Shown: positions 1 to 6,304, counted from the stretch's first letter. The stretch: 33,849 bases of DNA from Candidatus Falkowbacteria bacterium (GCA_018674305.1 JABHAL010000015.1:94683-128531); one strand, 5' to 3'. Notes: a model not told the origin generated them from the letters alone. Numbers and translations: made by a program.

Positions 1-184
1 CAATTATTTTCCGTCCATCAAAGGCAAGTACGGAAAGTCCCTTTAAATATTGTCTCATCAATGACCAGGGACCGTTCCAGAGCAAATGCTTTTCGTGGTA
101 AAAATAGTGAGACAGAATTATGAAGTTTAACATCAGTTCAACAAAGCCACACTTTTTCTCATGATTCACGTAACTGATTCTCAT
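1..184 (-). CDS. Unknown protein, N-terminal 61 residues (runs off the left edge)
   Basis: The minus-strand reading frame opens with ATG at 184 and stays open to the window edge. It begins MRISYVNHEKKCGFVEL. A good ribosome site (GGAGGT) lies 6 nt upstream. The visible part is rich in Leu, Phe, Tyr and His, and I recognise no family. The start codon lies only 20 nt after the strong hairpin at 204-233, so transcription must either read through that hairpin or be controlled by it; see the leader at 204-296. The rest of the protein is outside the window. Confidence 0.6.
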   Translation of the reverse strand, partial: MRISYVNHEKKCGFVELMLNFIILSHYFYHEKHLLWNGPWSLMRQYLKGLSVLAFDGRKII

Positions 185-203
185 CTTACACCTCCAAGTA
201 AAC

Positions 204-233
204 GCAAAAGTCGAGCAACGGCTCGACTTTTGC
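204..233 (-). terminator. Intrinsic terminator or attenuator hairpin
   Basis: A perfect 13-bp inverted repeat (GCAAAAGTCGAGC) with a 4-nt loop and T residues at the end of the stem. It ends the M20 peptidase transcript but sits just in front of the next gene, 20 nt before its ATG. The upstream segment 245-252 (minus strand AACGGTTC) can pair with 217-224 (GAGCCGTT) and would break this stem. Confidence 0.7.
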
Positions 234-254
234 AATAAAAAGCTGAACCGTTAT

Positions 255-296
255 TCACGTCTTTTTACTTTTTAAAGTTGTACTAGTAATACTCAT
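255..296 (-). CDS. Possible Thr/Ser-rich leader peptide, 13 aa
   Basis: A short ORF reads MSITSTTLKSKKT. Its ATG overlaps the TGA stop of the M20 peptidase (ATGA), so translation could be coupled to that gene. It has four Thr codons (ACT, ACA, ACT, ACG) and three AGT Ser codons in 13. Its stop lies 3 nt before the segment that can pair with the terminator hairpin at 204-233, which is the layout expected of an attenuator leader. I see no own promoter or ribosome site, and a 13-codon ORF can occur by chance. Confidence 0.3.
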   Translation of the reverse strand: MSITSTTLKSKKT

Positions 297-1405
297 TGAT
301 TTTCTTTTATTAGTTTTTCATAACACTCCACCATTTTGTCCAACAAATTGATTTCACAATATTCATCGGCCATATGAGCCTGGCTTAGATTTCCTGGCCC
401 CCAAATTAAACAATCTCCCCATTTCTTAAATAAGCCTGCCTGTGTCCATCCCGGCGTGACCTTCAGGTCATAACCGCCCAAAACTTCTTGTGAAATTTTT
501 TGTGATTGATTAAACAAGGGGCTTTCCTTATTTAATAAATTTGGTTCACCAAAAAAACTTATTTCTACTTGAACTTGAGAATCCACTTTTGTCAAAAGAC
601 TTATAATATCTTGCACAACAGACTCAATGTCTTCACTTGGTAAAATACGTCTATTGATAACAAAATTACATTCATCGGGAATAACATTTGAAGCACTGCC
701 ACCCTGAATCATACATACTGCTTGAGTAGGAAAGCCAAATAATTCGTCCTCATTTTTTTCCAAATTCATTTCGTATTCTTCAAGCTTTTTAAATGCTTGA
801 AAAGCTTTGTGAATAGCATTACTTTCTAAATTCTTTTTGTAACTTGTTCTACTAGAGTGAGAGGCTTGACCTGTGAATTTAACTTTAACCTCTATTACCC
901 CCTTTTGGCCTATTTCCAAAGCACCACCAGTTGGCTCACAAATTACTATTTTTGCATCAGAAAAACTTAGTCTTTTCATGAACTCCTTTCCTCCTGCACA
1001 GCCGGCTTCTTCATCTGCATCAAACAAGAATACAATATCTTGTTTTGGTGTCTCCTTGATTGATTTGGCAGCTTGGATCATACAGGCCAATCCCGCTTTC
1101 ATATCACTTGAGCCTAAGCCATAAACCTTGCCATCCTTCTCAATTGGATTAAACGGATCCATTGTCCATTTGTTTGAAACTGGCACAGTATCTGTATGTC
1201 CACTGAAAATTATTGGTTCGTTCGAACTCTGTCCGGCAATTTTAATTTCTAAATTATACAAATCTAAATCTCCTTTTTTTATCGGCGTTACTGTACACAA
1301 CTTTTTTGGAAACAAAGATACAATAAAATCTACAATTTGTTTATTGCTTTTTATTCCCTGTGAATCAATACAGATTAATTTTTTCAATAATTGTAATGTT
1401 GTCAT
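293..1405 (-). CDS. M20-family metallopeptidase (ArgE/DapE-like), 370 aa
   Basis: Zinc-dependent amidohydrolase of the M20 family, which includes succinyl-diaminopimelate desuccinylase, acetylornithine deacetylase and di/tripeptidases. Visible signatures are the first metal motif FSGHTDTVP, then GLGSSDMKAGLA, the catalytic-acid/metal region DADEEAGCAGG, and the late motif containing PGNLSQAHMADEY, which carries the C-terminal His ligand. The middle part (GQASHSS) fits the dimerisation/lid domain. The exact substrate cannot be read from the sequence. The frame stays open to 1534, but I take the ATG at 1405 (MTTLQLLKKL): the longer start would overlap the GNAT gene and include the hairpin at 1431-1457. 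No strong Shine-Dalgarno site precedes 1405. Confidence 0.9.
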   Translation of the reverse strand: MTTLQLLKKLICIDSQGIKSNKQIVDFIVSLFPKKLCTVTPIKKGDLDLYNLEIKIAGQSSNEPIIFSGHTDTVPVSNKWTMDPFNPIEKDGKVYGLGSSDMKAGLACMIQAAKSIKETPKQDIVFLFDADEEAGCAGGKEFMKRLSFSDAKIVICEPTGGALEIGQKGVIEVKVKFTGQASHSSRTSYKKNLESNAIHKAFQAFKKLEEYEMNLEKNEDELFGFPTQAVCMIQGGSASNVIPDECNFVINRRILPSEDIESVVQDIISLLTKVDSQVQVEISFFGEPNLLNKESPLFNQSQKISQEVLGGYDLKVTPGWTQAGLFKKWGDCLIWGPGNLSQAHMADEYCEINLLDKMVECYEKLIKENQ

Positions 1406-1430
1406 ATTTAATATAATTATTTTTATTAGG

Positions 1431-1457
1431 GGCGGAGACAATGTTATTGTCTCCGCC
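1431..1457. terminator. Perfect 12-bp hairpin between two genes
   Basis: GGCGGAGACAAT, a 3-nt loop and its exact inverse. It lies between the stop of the GNAT gene and the start of the M20 gene. The T-rich flank is on the plus-strand side, so on the minus strand it is not a textbook terminator; it may act as a terminator or as an RNA-stabilising hairpin. Confidence 0.55.
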
Positions 1458-1487
1458 TGTTTATTTTTCAAAGAAACTTTAGCCAAG

Positions 1488-1976
1488 CTACTTCGGCAAC
1501 ACGTAATAGAAGCAATGGCAATCTGGAAAATCACTCTCTTCCAAGCAATTCACACAAGATTCACGTAATTCCATTGGCATTGTCAGCTTGTTCGCACTTA
1601 CAAAGCCATTCCGCTCGACGATATTCACAGAATACTCGTTGGGCAAAGAAACTACTGACTTGTCTGGAAACGTTTTTAAAGCTGACTGAAGCACAAAGAA
1701 ACGTAGCTTCGTAGCCAAACCTTTTCCACGGAATTCATGCTTTACTACCAAGCTCATCATTTCAACGCAACTGTTCCACACTTTAAATGAACTATAGGCA
1801 ACCAGTTCACTGTCAACAAACAATAATCCAGCTTGCGCATTGAGGAATTCTTTTAGTAATTCTTCCATACTTTTGTAAGCAACCAGACTGTTACGGTTCT
1901 CCGTGAATAGCAGTTCATAAACAGTTTTCAGGTGACAAAAATCTTCTTCGCCAGACATCTTCATTTTTACATTCAT
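1488..1976 (-). CDS. GNAT-family N-acetyltransferase, 162 aa
   Basis: Predicted acetyl-CoA-dependent N-acetyltransferase. The acetyl-CoA-binding motif A is clear at about residues 77-92 (VVKHEFRGKGLATKL, with R-G-K-G-L-A as the Q/RxxGxG/A signature). The following NIVERNGFV fits the terminal GNAT strand/helix. The C-terminus is unusual in having four Cys within about 20 residues (CVNCLEESDFPDCHC), perhaps a metal site. The start at 1976 has a good ribosome site (AAAGGAGA) about 4 nt upstream. The substrate is unknown. The 360-nt upstream region holds an attenuator-like leader (2122-2243), so expression may respond to translation. Confidence 0.85.
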   Translation of the reverse strand: MNVKMKMSGEEDFCHLKTVYELLFTENRNSLVAYKSMEELLKEFLNAQAGLLFVDSELVAYSSFKVWNSCVEMMSLVVKHEFRGKGLATKLRFFVLQSALKTFPDKSVVSLPNEYSVNIVERNGFVSANKLTMPMELRESCVNCLEESDFPDCHCFYYVLPK

Positions 1977-2121
1977 GTGTTCTCCTTTGAAATAATTAGC
2001 AATCCGATGGACTGCTTAATATTTTTAAAGAATATTCAAAACACAAAGCAAACCACCGAAATGTAAAGGGTGCGTCTGTATGAATGGAAATTTTTGAATA
2101 AATTCAACATATCAACAAAAA

Positions 2122-2141
2122 AACAGTCCTAATGGACTGTT
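2122..2141 (-). terminator. Intrinsic terminator upstream of the GNAT gene (attenuator segment 3:4)
   Basis: On the minus strand AACAGTCC, loop ATTA, GGACTGTT, followed by seven T. It is not adjacent to any long gene: the gene ending at 2340 already has its own terminator at 2307-2329. It therefore ends a short transcript that starts around 2250. Confidence 0.75.
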
Positions 2142-2233
2142 CTATATTTTAAATTCTATTACTTATTAAAATAAATACAAACAGCCCGTAAGAATAAACT
2201 TACGATAATGATTTTTTCTCATTTTTTGGCTGT
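2122..2233 (-). promoter_or_regulatory. Four-segment attenuator-like leader of the GNAT gene
   Basis: On the minus strand, segment 1 (ACAGCC, 2228-2233) pairs with segment 2 (GGCTGT, 2181-2186). Segment 2 extended (GGGCTGTT, 2180-2187) can instead pair with segment 3 (AACAGTCC, 2134-2141) using one G-U pair. Segment 3 also pairs with segment 4 (2122-2129) to form the terminator. Two small hairpins lie inside the 1:2 arm (CGTAAG/CTTACG at 2187-2204, AATGA/TCATT at 2207-2223), giving a three-way junction. Such mutually exclusive pairing is typical of transcription attenuators or riboswitches. I recognise no known riboswitch or T-box signature. Confidence 0.55.
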
Positions 2234-2243
2234 ATGTGTTCAT
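2166..2243 (-). CDS. Candidate leader peptide upstream of the GNAT gene, 25 aa
   Basis: A short ORF starting MNTYSQKMRKNHYRKF covers attenuator segments 1 and 2. A TAATAT box at 2259-2264 could serve as its promoter -10, giving a leader of about 9 nt, but I see no good -35. There is no codon run pointing to one amino acid. It might sense general ribosome stalling, for example by an antibiotic, which would suit an acetyltransferase target. That is inference only; the ORF could also be accidental. Confidence 0.3.
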   Translation of the reverse strand: MNTYSQKMRKNHYRKFILTGCLYLF

Positions 2244-2306
2244 ATTTTTACTTTTGCATATATTATGACGTCAATCAAACGACTTTGTTACATCCATTCA
2301 ACCAAA

Positions 2307-2329
2307 AAGAAGCATCAATGATGCTTCTT
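2307..2329 (-). terminator. Intrinsic terminator
   Basis: A 10-bp stem (AAGAAGCATC) with a 3-nt loop, followed on the minus strand by a T run. It lies 11 nt after the stop of the gene ending at 2340. Confidence 0.85.
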
Positions 2330-2339
2330 GTGTTATGAA

Positions 2340-3422
2340 CTAAAACTTTTCTTTAAGTAGCTCTATGCTACGCTTCAGTTCCACAACCACGCTACTGTCC
2401 GGTCTTTTACGGTAAAAGTATGGAGGTCGTTGCAGGTCCTTGATCCTGACTTGAACTGGCACTTTAGTAATGCGCTGAGTTTCTGCCTCTATAGCTTTGT
2501 AAAGAACAATTGTCTGCTCTAAACAAAATAATGAGAAATCTTTTGCTGCCTCTGGTGGAATATTTGCCCATGAAATTGGATCACCCAATGGTAAAACATA
2601 TGGAGCGCCGTAGTTACCTTGCATCGGAATTGAGTAATAGTATTCCCTCATTACCTCAGAGGAAAATCTATTATCAAGCGACTCACCCACTGTTCTTCCC
2701 GAGCAACCAATTCCTGGATAAAAGTCTCTTTCACTGACCCAGTCAATTACATCTTCCTTGACAAATTTCTCTGCCCAGAAATACGGACGGTCCAGTGTAA
2801 CACACTCAGACTCATCTGCTGGCCGGATCTCAATACCTACAATAAACATTTCAACTTGGATACCGATACTACTTAAGAGTTTTTGTGCGGCTATCAAAGA
2901 CTGCCGGGTCCATGTACCGTCATCAACAAGAACTACTCTTTTGTTGATCATCCTTTTAATGCGACCCTGATTAGCAATACGATCTAACTGAGAAGCAATT
3001 GTCAGGTTGGAATTTCGAGGGCCATGACCTAAATCTGTCCAACCTGCAGTCCAATTATCTTCTGCTTGATGTTTTGACCACTTTACTACACGATTGACAT
3101 CAAAATGAATATCTGCAATTCCTTGCTCTACATAAACCTGGTCCAACGAAATAACCGGAATATCTTTTGAATTTTCACTAATCAACATCATTATTCCAGT
3201 TTTGACATACTCATAGCGAGAAAGATGTACTCTCTGCTCTGGCTCTGGAAAAATCTCTTTCAATTTACTCAACAACCGAGCTTGATGCTTTTGAAAGAAC
3301 TGTCGCTCTGGCACGTAAAAAGGCCCAGCTTCACCAAGCCATCGACTTACAATTACTCGCAAATCTCCTGAAACAATGTAAGTCCTACCTCCTGGTTGCT
3401 TACTGACCGCACCTTGTTTCAT
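2340..3422 (-). CDS. Phosphoribosyltransferase-like protein, 360 aa
   Basis: I do not recognise a named family. The segment at about residues 162-176 (KRVVLVDDGTWTRQSL) matches the PRPP-binding loop of type I phosphoribosyltransferases: a hydrophobic strand, two acidic residues, then a short Gly/Thr loop. The loop is not canonical, since TWTRQ replaces the usual xTGxT, so catalysis is uncertain. The N-terminal half is rich in Arg and aromatic residues. No signal peptide or membrane segment is visible. The start at 3422 has GGAGGT 5 nt upstream. The leader contains GTTCTTTAACC (3443-3453), a motif shared with several other genes here. It is 76 nt downstream of the HAD gene and may be cotranscribed with it. 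Confidence 0.6.
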   Translation of the reverse strand: MKQGAVSKQPGGRTYIVSGDLRVIVSRWLGEAGPFYVPERQFFQKHQARLLSKLKEIFPEPEQRVHLSRYEYVKTGIMMLISENSKDIPVISLDQVYVEQGIADIHFDVNRVVKWSKHQAEDNWTAGWTDLGHGPRNSNLTIASQLDRIANQGRIKRMINKRVVLVDDGTWTRQSLIAAQKLLSSIGIQVEMFIVGIEIRPADESECVTLDRPYFWAEKFVKEDVIDWVSERDFYPGIGCSGRTVGESLDNRFSSEVMREYYYSIPMQGNYGAPYVLPLGDPISWANIPPEAAKDFSLFCLEQTIVLYKAIEAETQRITKVPVQVRIKDLQRPPYFYRKRPDSSVVVELKRSIELLKEKF

Positions 3423-3442
3423 GGCACCTCCACCTTGTTTTT

Positions 3443-3453
3443 GGTTAAAGAAC
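3443..3453 (-). promoter_or_regulatory. boxA-like leader motif GTTCTTTAACC
   Basis: Close to the E. coli rRNA boxA (TGCTCTTTAACA) and repeated in front of several other genes in this window (17114, 18486, 13746). It lies 21 nt upstream of the start codon. Function is inferred from resemblance only. Confidence 0.35.
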
Positions 3454-3498
3454 TATTCAACTTCCCTTATTATATAAAAAATATACTTACTGTTTTTA

Positions 3499-4332
3499 TT
3501 ACTTTACTAATCCATCAATTTTTAATAATATTTCCTCTACACCTTTTGTAATTTCCTCACGAGCAATAAAATCAGCTACTTCTTTGGCTTCTATGCTGGC
3601 ATTGCCAACCACAAAGAGATAATCGATTTCACTTCTCATTGGATTATCCATCGCATCATCCGTAATTACAACTTTAATGTGCTTTGGATACTGTCTTGCT
3701 AGCTCACGAAATGCTGCTACCTTGTTATATTCAGTTGGACAAACAAGCAAATTCGCAAACGGCTTTGTATATTCAGACTTAAATTTTAAATTGTTTTCAA
3801 AGATTTCTTTCTTAACATGTTCATGAAATTCTTTAGCCTTATCTAGGTCCGCCACAAACTTATTGTCTTCAATTCTTTTTACATGAATACTGATCGTAAA
3901 ACGCCTAAACTCATTCATAATAAAGACATACTTTTTATCTTGTGGAATCTCCTGAACGTCAATATGTTTGTTAATATCCGTTGTATCTCCTTCGAAAAAT
4001 AATGCGTCTGGATAATGTTTTTCAATTATGCAGTGTATCAAGTGTTGGACTTTTTGCAATTGCTCTTTTGTTTCCAAGCTAACCAAATCGTTAACAGCGC
4101 CTGTTTCTTGATTATAAATAAAACAACCATTTTCAGCTATCATCGGACCACGCAAACTAAATATTTTTGCAACATGCATTAAATCTTCTTGCGACCGATT
4201 TGAATTCAACAAAAAAGTATGACCCTCATCTTCAAGTTGGTCGATTACAGAATTGATAGTTGGGGAAGTTGATCTATACTTTGTATCTAGCAACGTCCCA
4301 TTTACATCTAAAGTTATTAAATATTTACGCAT
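3499..4332 (-). CDS. HAD-superfamily hydrolase (Cof-like), 277 aa
   Basis: Haloacid-dehalogenase-type phosphatase fold. Motif I is LDVNGTLLD near the N-terminus (nucleophile Asp9). Motif II is represented by FLLNSNRS, and motif IV by VVITDDAMDNPM. The length fits Cof/mannosyl-3-phosphoglycerate-phosphatase-like enzymes with a C2 cap. One key residue is unusual: the general acid/base Asp expected two residues after the nucleophile is Asn11. Together with the atypical motif II this may mean altered or lost phosphatase activity. No Shine-Dalgarno site is seen; the promoter -10 ends 14 nt before the ATG, so the mRNA leader would be only about 7 nt. It lies downstream of hisS. Confidence 0.8.
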   Translation of the reverse strand: MRKYLITLDVNGTLLDTKYRSTSPTINSVIDQLEDEGHTFLLNSNRSQEDLMHVAKIFSLRGPMIAENGCFIYNQETGAVNDLVSLETKEQLQKVQHLIHCIIEKHYPDALFFEGDTTDINKHIDVQEIPQDKKYVFIMNEFRRFTISIHVKRIEDNKFVADLDKAKEFHEHVKKEIFENNLKFKSEYTKPFANLLVCPTEYNKVAAFRELARQYPKHIKVVITDDAMDNPMRSEIDYLFVVGNASIEAKEVADFIAREEITKGVEEILLKIDGLVK

Positions 4333-4345
4333 ATGTTTGTATTTT

Positions 4346-4374
4346 CATTTAATCACATCCATAGAATTTGTCAA
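4346..4374 (-). promoter_or_regulatory. Promoter of the HAD gene
   Basis: TTGACA (4369-4374), 17-nt spacer, TAAATG (4346-4351). It predicts a transcript starting about 7 nt before the ATG. Confidence 0.65.
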
Positions 4375-4470
4375 GTCATTAAATAAAAAATGGCTCTGTT
4401 CTCTATATGTCAAAACCAAATTATATATACCCTTGCTCGCCTACCGAAGATTTATCGAAGGTAAGTAATT

Positions 4471-5778
4471 TTACTTAAATTTTAGAATTTCCTCTGCTAC
4501 TTCTTTCACATCAAACAATTTTTGATCACCTGTCTTCATATTACGAAGCATAACCTTTTCGGACTTAATTTCATCTTCTCCTAGAATTATTACCCATGGT
4601 ATTTTATAAGTATTTGCATATTCCATTCCCTTTTTGAACTTTTTATTTACATAACTGATATCTGTATTTACATCTAACGCTCTTAATGTTTTTGCTATTT
4701 TTAGGGCTGGTTTAATAAAATCGTCTTTCATTGGCACAATGTAAACATCAACTACACTTGCTTGCATTTCTTTATTTTCTGACAAACTTAAAGCATCAAA
4801 TATTGTTTCTAGTCCAAAGCTGATACCTACAGAAGGATAAACTTTTCCATCCTCCAGAAAACCACCAATCATGCTATCATAACGACCACCACCACAAACA
4901 GATGAACTGAACTTAGTTTTATCTTCTAAATATACTTCAAAAACATTTCCAGTGTAATAAGCCAACCCTCTAGCTAAACTCGGAACAAAATTAATATTAG
5001 AACCATCTAATACATTTTCCAAAACTTGTCTCACTTCAGAAATACCTTCATTATCTCCAATTTTTGTCTCTAATTTTTCAAGTAATTCCTTGTTATTACC
5101 TTTTAAAGTGATTAATTCTAAAACTGTAGCAACATTTTCTTTTGCAATACCTTTGTTTTCAAGTTCAACTTGGACTCCCTTTCTTCCCACCTTATCAAGC
5201 TTATCAATAGAAATAATTACCGACACTTGATCTGCATCAGCTATGCCAGCGTAATTAAGAATAGCGTTCAATATTTTTCGATTGTTTATCTGAACTTCAA
5301 CTGCGATTCCAAGTTTAACAAAAGCCTCACTTACGAGCTGTAAAATCTCAGCATCAAGAAACAAATCCGGCTCACCCACTACATCAACATCACATTGCCA
5401 AAATTCACGATAACGACCAAGTTTGATTGGACCATCACGATAAACTTGGCCAATTTGATAACGTTTGAATGGCTTTTTAAATTGTGGATTCATGCCTACA
5501 AAACGAGCAAAGGGCACAGTAAACTCCGTACGTAAAACTAAATCTCGAAGGCCCTGATCTTTCAACTTAAAAGTTTCTTTCATGGCATCTGACTCTTCGC
5601 CAATTCCAAACTTAGACGCAAATAGATCGCTGCGCTCAATGATTGGCGTTTCTATTGGATTAAAACCAAAAGATTCAAATACTTGCTGCAAAGTTTGAAC
5701 GATTTTATTGCGAGCAATTTTTTCTTTCGGGCCAAAATCTCTAACACCTTTAGCACGTTGTAGAATTTCTGATTTCAT
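4471..5778 (-). CDS. hisS: Histidyl-tRNA synthetase, 435 aa
   Basis: Charges tRNA-His with histidine using ATP; class II synthetase. Visible features are the N-terminal GVRDFGPKE, motif 2 with the RYQIGQVYRDGP loop, the His-specific motifs GLAYYTGNVFEVY and SVCGGGRYDSMIGGF, and a C-terminal anticodon-binding domain (VDVYIVPMKDD to the end). Length is normal for bacterial HisS. The ATG at 5778 gives the standard N-terminus. There is only a weak ribosome site (AGAGA), and it lies within a 9-bp hairpin (5785-5811). The tRNA-His gene lies 271 nt upstream on the same strand with no clear terminator between them, so both may share the His-codon attenuator at 6204-6296. Confidence 0.96.
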   Translation of the reverse strand: MKSEILQRAKGVRDFGPKEKIARNKIVQTLQQVFESFGFNPIETPIIERSDLFASKFGIGEESDAMKETFKLKDQGLRDLVLRTEFTVPFARFVGMNPQFKKPFKRYQIGQVYRDGPIKLGRYREFWQCDVDVVGEPDLFLDAEILQLVSEAFVKLGIAVEVQINNRKILNAILNYAGIADADQVSVIISIDKLDKVGRKGVQVELENKGIAKENVATVLELITLKGNNKELLEKLETKIGDNEGISEVRQVLENVLDGSNINFVPSLARGLAYYTGNVFEVYLEDKTKFSSSVCGGGRYDSMIGGFLEDGKVYPSVGISFGLETIFDALSLSENKEMQASVVDVYIVPMKDDFIKPALKIAKTLRALDVNTDISYVNKKFKKGMEYANTYKIPWVIILGEDEIKSEKVMLRNMKTGDQKLFDVKEVAEEILKFK

Positions 5779-5784
5779 ATGTGT

Positions 5785-5811
5785 CTCTAAATTCGATACT
5801 CTAATTTAGAG
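5785..5811 (-). promoter_or_regulatory. Hairpin over the hisS ribosome-binding region
   Basis: CTCTAAATT and AATTTAGAG form a perfect 9-bp stem, 7-33 nt upstream of the hisS ATG, and contain the only Shine-Dalgarno-like bases. An alternative small hairpin (5799-5811) competes with it. It could limit translation of hisS; I infer this from position only. Confidence 0.4.
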
Positions 5812-5845
5812 TTTTCATATTATCCTATTTTTTAAGACTCAATGT

Positions 5846-5940
5846 CATTCTTCGCATAAAGCTTCGAACGACATTCTTCGCTTTTTATAATGGCTGTGCC
5901 ATTCGTAGCTCCGACTAATCAAGTACGGAGCGAAGAATGG
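5846..5940 (-). promoter_or_regulatory. Structured hisS leader with alternative pairings
   Basis: On the minus strand CATTCTTCGC (5930-5939) can pair perfectly with either of two identical downstream GCGAAGAATG copies (5872-5881 and 5846-5855). It can also pair imperfectly with 5899-5913 (CGGAGCTACGAATGG). These three pairings exclude each other. The segment directly follows the tRNA-His 3'-end remnant. It may be a regulatory leader or a decayed repeat. Confidence 0.4.
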
Positions 5941-6000
5941 GGTGAGCGACGGGACTTGCCCGGCATTCGCCGGGCAGCCGGCGCATGCCGGCTGAACCCA
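5937..6000 (-). pseudogene. tRNA-His 3'-end remnant, split by a GC-rich palindromic insert
   Basis: Positions 5937-5958 repeat exactly the 22 bases at 6049-6070, i.e. the acceptor 3' strand, CCA and T arm of tRNA-His. After the insert, 5994-6000 continues with the T-loop bases GAACCCA. It is thus a second copy of the tRNA 3' part, interrupted in the T loop. No D or anticodon arm remains. Confidence 0.75.
5957..5993. repeat. GC-rich double-hairpin element inside the tRNA remnant
   Basis: Two adjacent perfect hairpins: TGCCCGGC-ATTC-GCCGGGCA (5957-5976) and AGCCGGC-GCAT-GCCGGCT (5976-5993). The base composition (about 75-80% GC) contrasts sharply with the AT-rich surroundings. It interrupts the tRNA sequence ACTTGAACCC with one duplicated G, which suggests insertion of a small mobile palindrome of the REP type. 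Confidence 0.6.
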
Positions 6001-6049
6001 TATCAACTCTCTACGGAATTCAGCTATATACTTTCATTTTATTATTTTA

Positions 6050-6126
6050 TGGGGTGAGCGACGGGACTTGAACCCGCGGCCACTAGCGCCACAAGCTAGT
6101 GCTCTACCAACTGAGCTACGCCCACC
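6050..6126 (-). tRNA. tRNA-His (GTG)
   Basis: Complete cloverleaf. The acceptor stem GTGGGCG pairs with CGCTCAC (one G-U), the anticodon stem is CTAGC/GCTAG with loop TTGTGGC (anticodon GTG), and the T arm is GCGGG-TTCAAGT-CCCGT. The histidine-specific extra G-1 (6126) faces C73, and CCA is encoded. It lies about 77 nt after the attenuator terminator at 6204-6220 and upstream of hisS. Confidence 0.95.
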
Positions 6127-6161
6127 ATAATAAATACAATTAACTAAGTTTAACAAACCGA

Positions 6162-6183
6162 CGACGGGACTACGCCCACCATA
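6162..6183 (-). pseudogene. Internally deleted tRNA-His remnant
   Basis: On the minus strand TATGGTGGGCGTA (the 5' flank and acceptor 5' strand of tRNA-His) is joined directly to GTCCCGTCG (its T-arm 3' part). It looks like a tRNA-His copy that lost its middle, probably at a shared G. It lies 36 nt upstream of the intact gene, so three copies once stood in tandem. Confidence 0.65.
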
Positions 6184-6203
6184 AACTTATATAATCAACA
6201 AAA

Positions 6204-6219
6204 GCCAGCTTTTGCTGGC
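6204..6219 (-). terminator. Attenuator terminator in front of tRNA-His
   Basis: On the minus strand GCCAGC-AAAA-GCTGGC followed by TTTTGTT. It lies between the His-rich leader peptide and tRNA-His. Alone it would be read as the antiporter terminator, but a consensus promoter (6305-6333) lies between the antiporter stop and this hairpin. Confidence 0.8.
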
Positions 6220-6250
6220 CAATTTTAACTAAATTAAAACTAGAACCAGC
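6204..6250 (-). promoter_or_regulatory. His attenuator: antiterminator/terminator pair
   Basis: Segment 2 (GCTGG, 6246-6250) can pair with segment 3 (CCAGC, 6214-6218). The pairing is extended by an inner 8-bp stem AGTTTTAA/TTAAAATT (6234-6241 with 6221-6228). This antiterminator uses the 5' half of the terminator stem and therefore excludes it. The leader stop codon (6252-6254) lies one base before segment 2, so a ribosome that finishes the leader would cover segment 2 and allow termination. A ribosome stalled at the His codons would leave it free. Confidence 0.75.
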
Positions 6251-6251
6251 T

Positions 6252-6296
6252 TTACTGACTTAAATGGTGATGATGAATTGTGTTCATTTGTTTCAT
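6252..6296 (-). CDS. His leader peptide, 14 aa
   Basis: The ORF encodes MKQMNTIHHHHLSQ, with four consecutive His codons (CAT CAT CAC CAT, 6264-6275), and ends in TAA just before the antiterminator. The ATG lies 9 nt after the promoter -10 box, so the RNA would have a leader of about 2 nt and no ribosome site. Other genes in this window show similar near-leaderless starts. An ORF in another frame starts at 6300 but has no His run. The arrangement closely parallels the enterobacterial his-operon leader peptide, but the downstream genes here are tRNA-His and perhaps hisS. Confidence 0.8.
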   Translation of the reverse strand: MKQMNTIHHHHLSQ

Positions 6297-6304
6297 ACAT
6301 ACAC

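Noticed and set aside
5785-6049. T-box riboswitch in front of hisS
   Set aside because: No T-box sequence (AGGGTGGNACCGCG-like) or specifier stem I could identify; the tRNA similarity there is a tRNA remnant.
5937-6070. Integrated element bounded by tRNA att sites
   Set aside because: Only about 90 bp lie between the two 22-bp copies and no integrase is present; at most a scar.
6231-6300. Alternative 23-codon frame starting MYETNEHNSSSP in the tRNA-His leader
   Set aside because: It starts only 5 nt after the -10 box, has no His run and reads through segment 2; the second ATG frame with His4 has the same spacing as the Asn leader.
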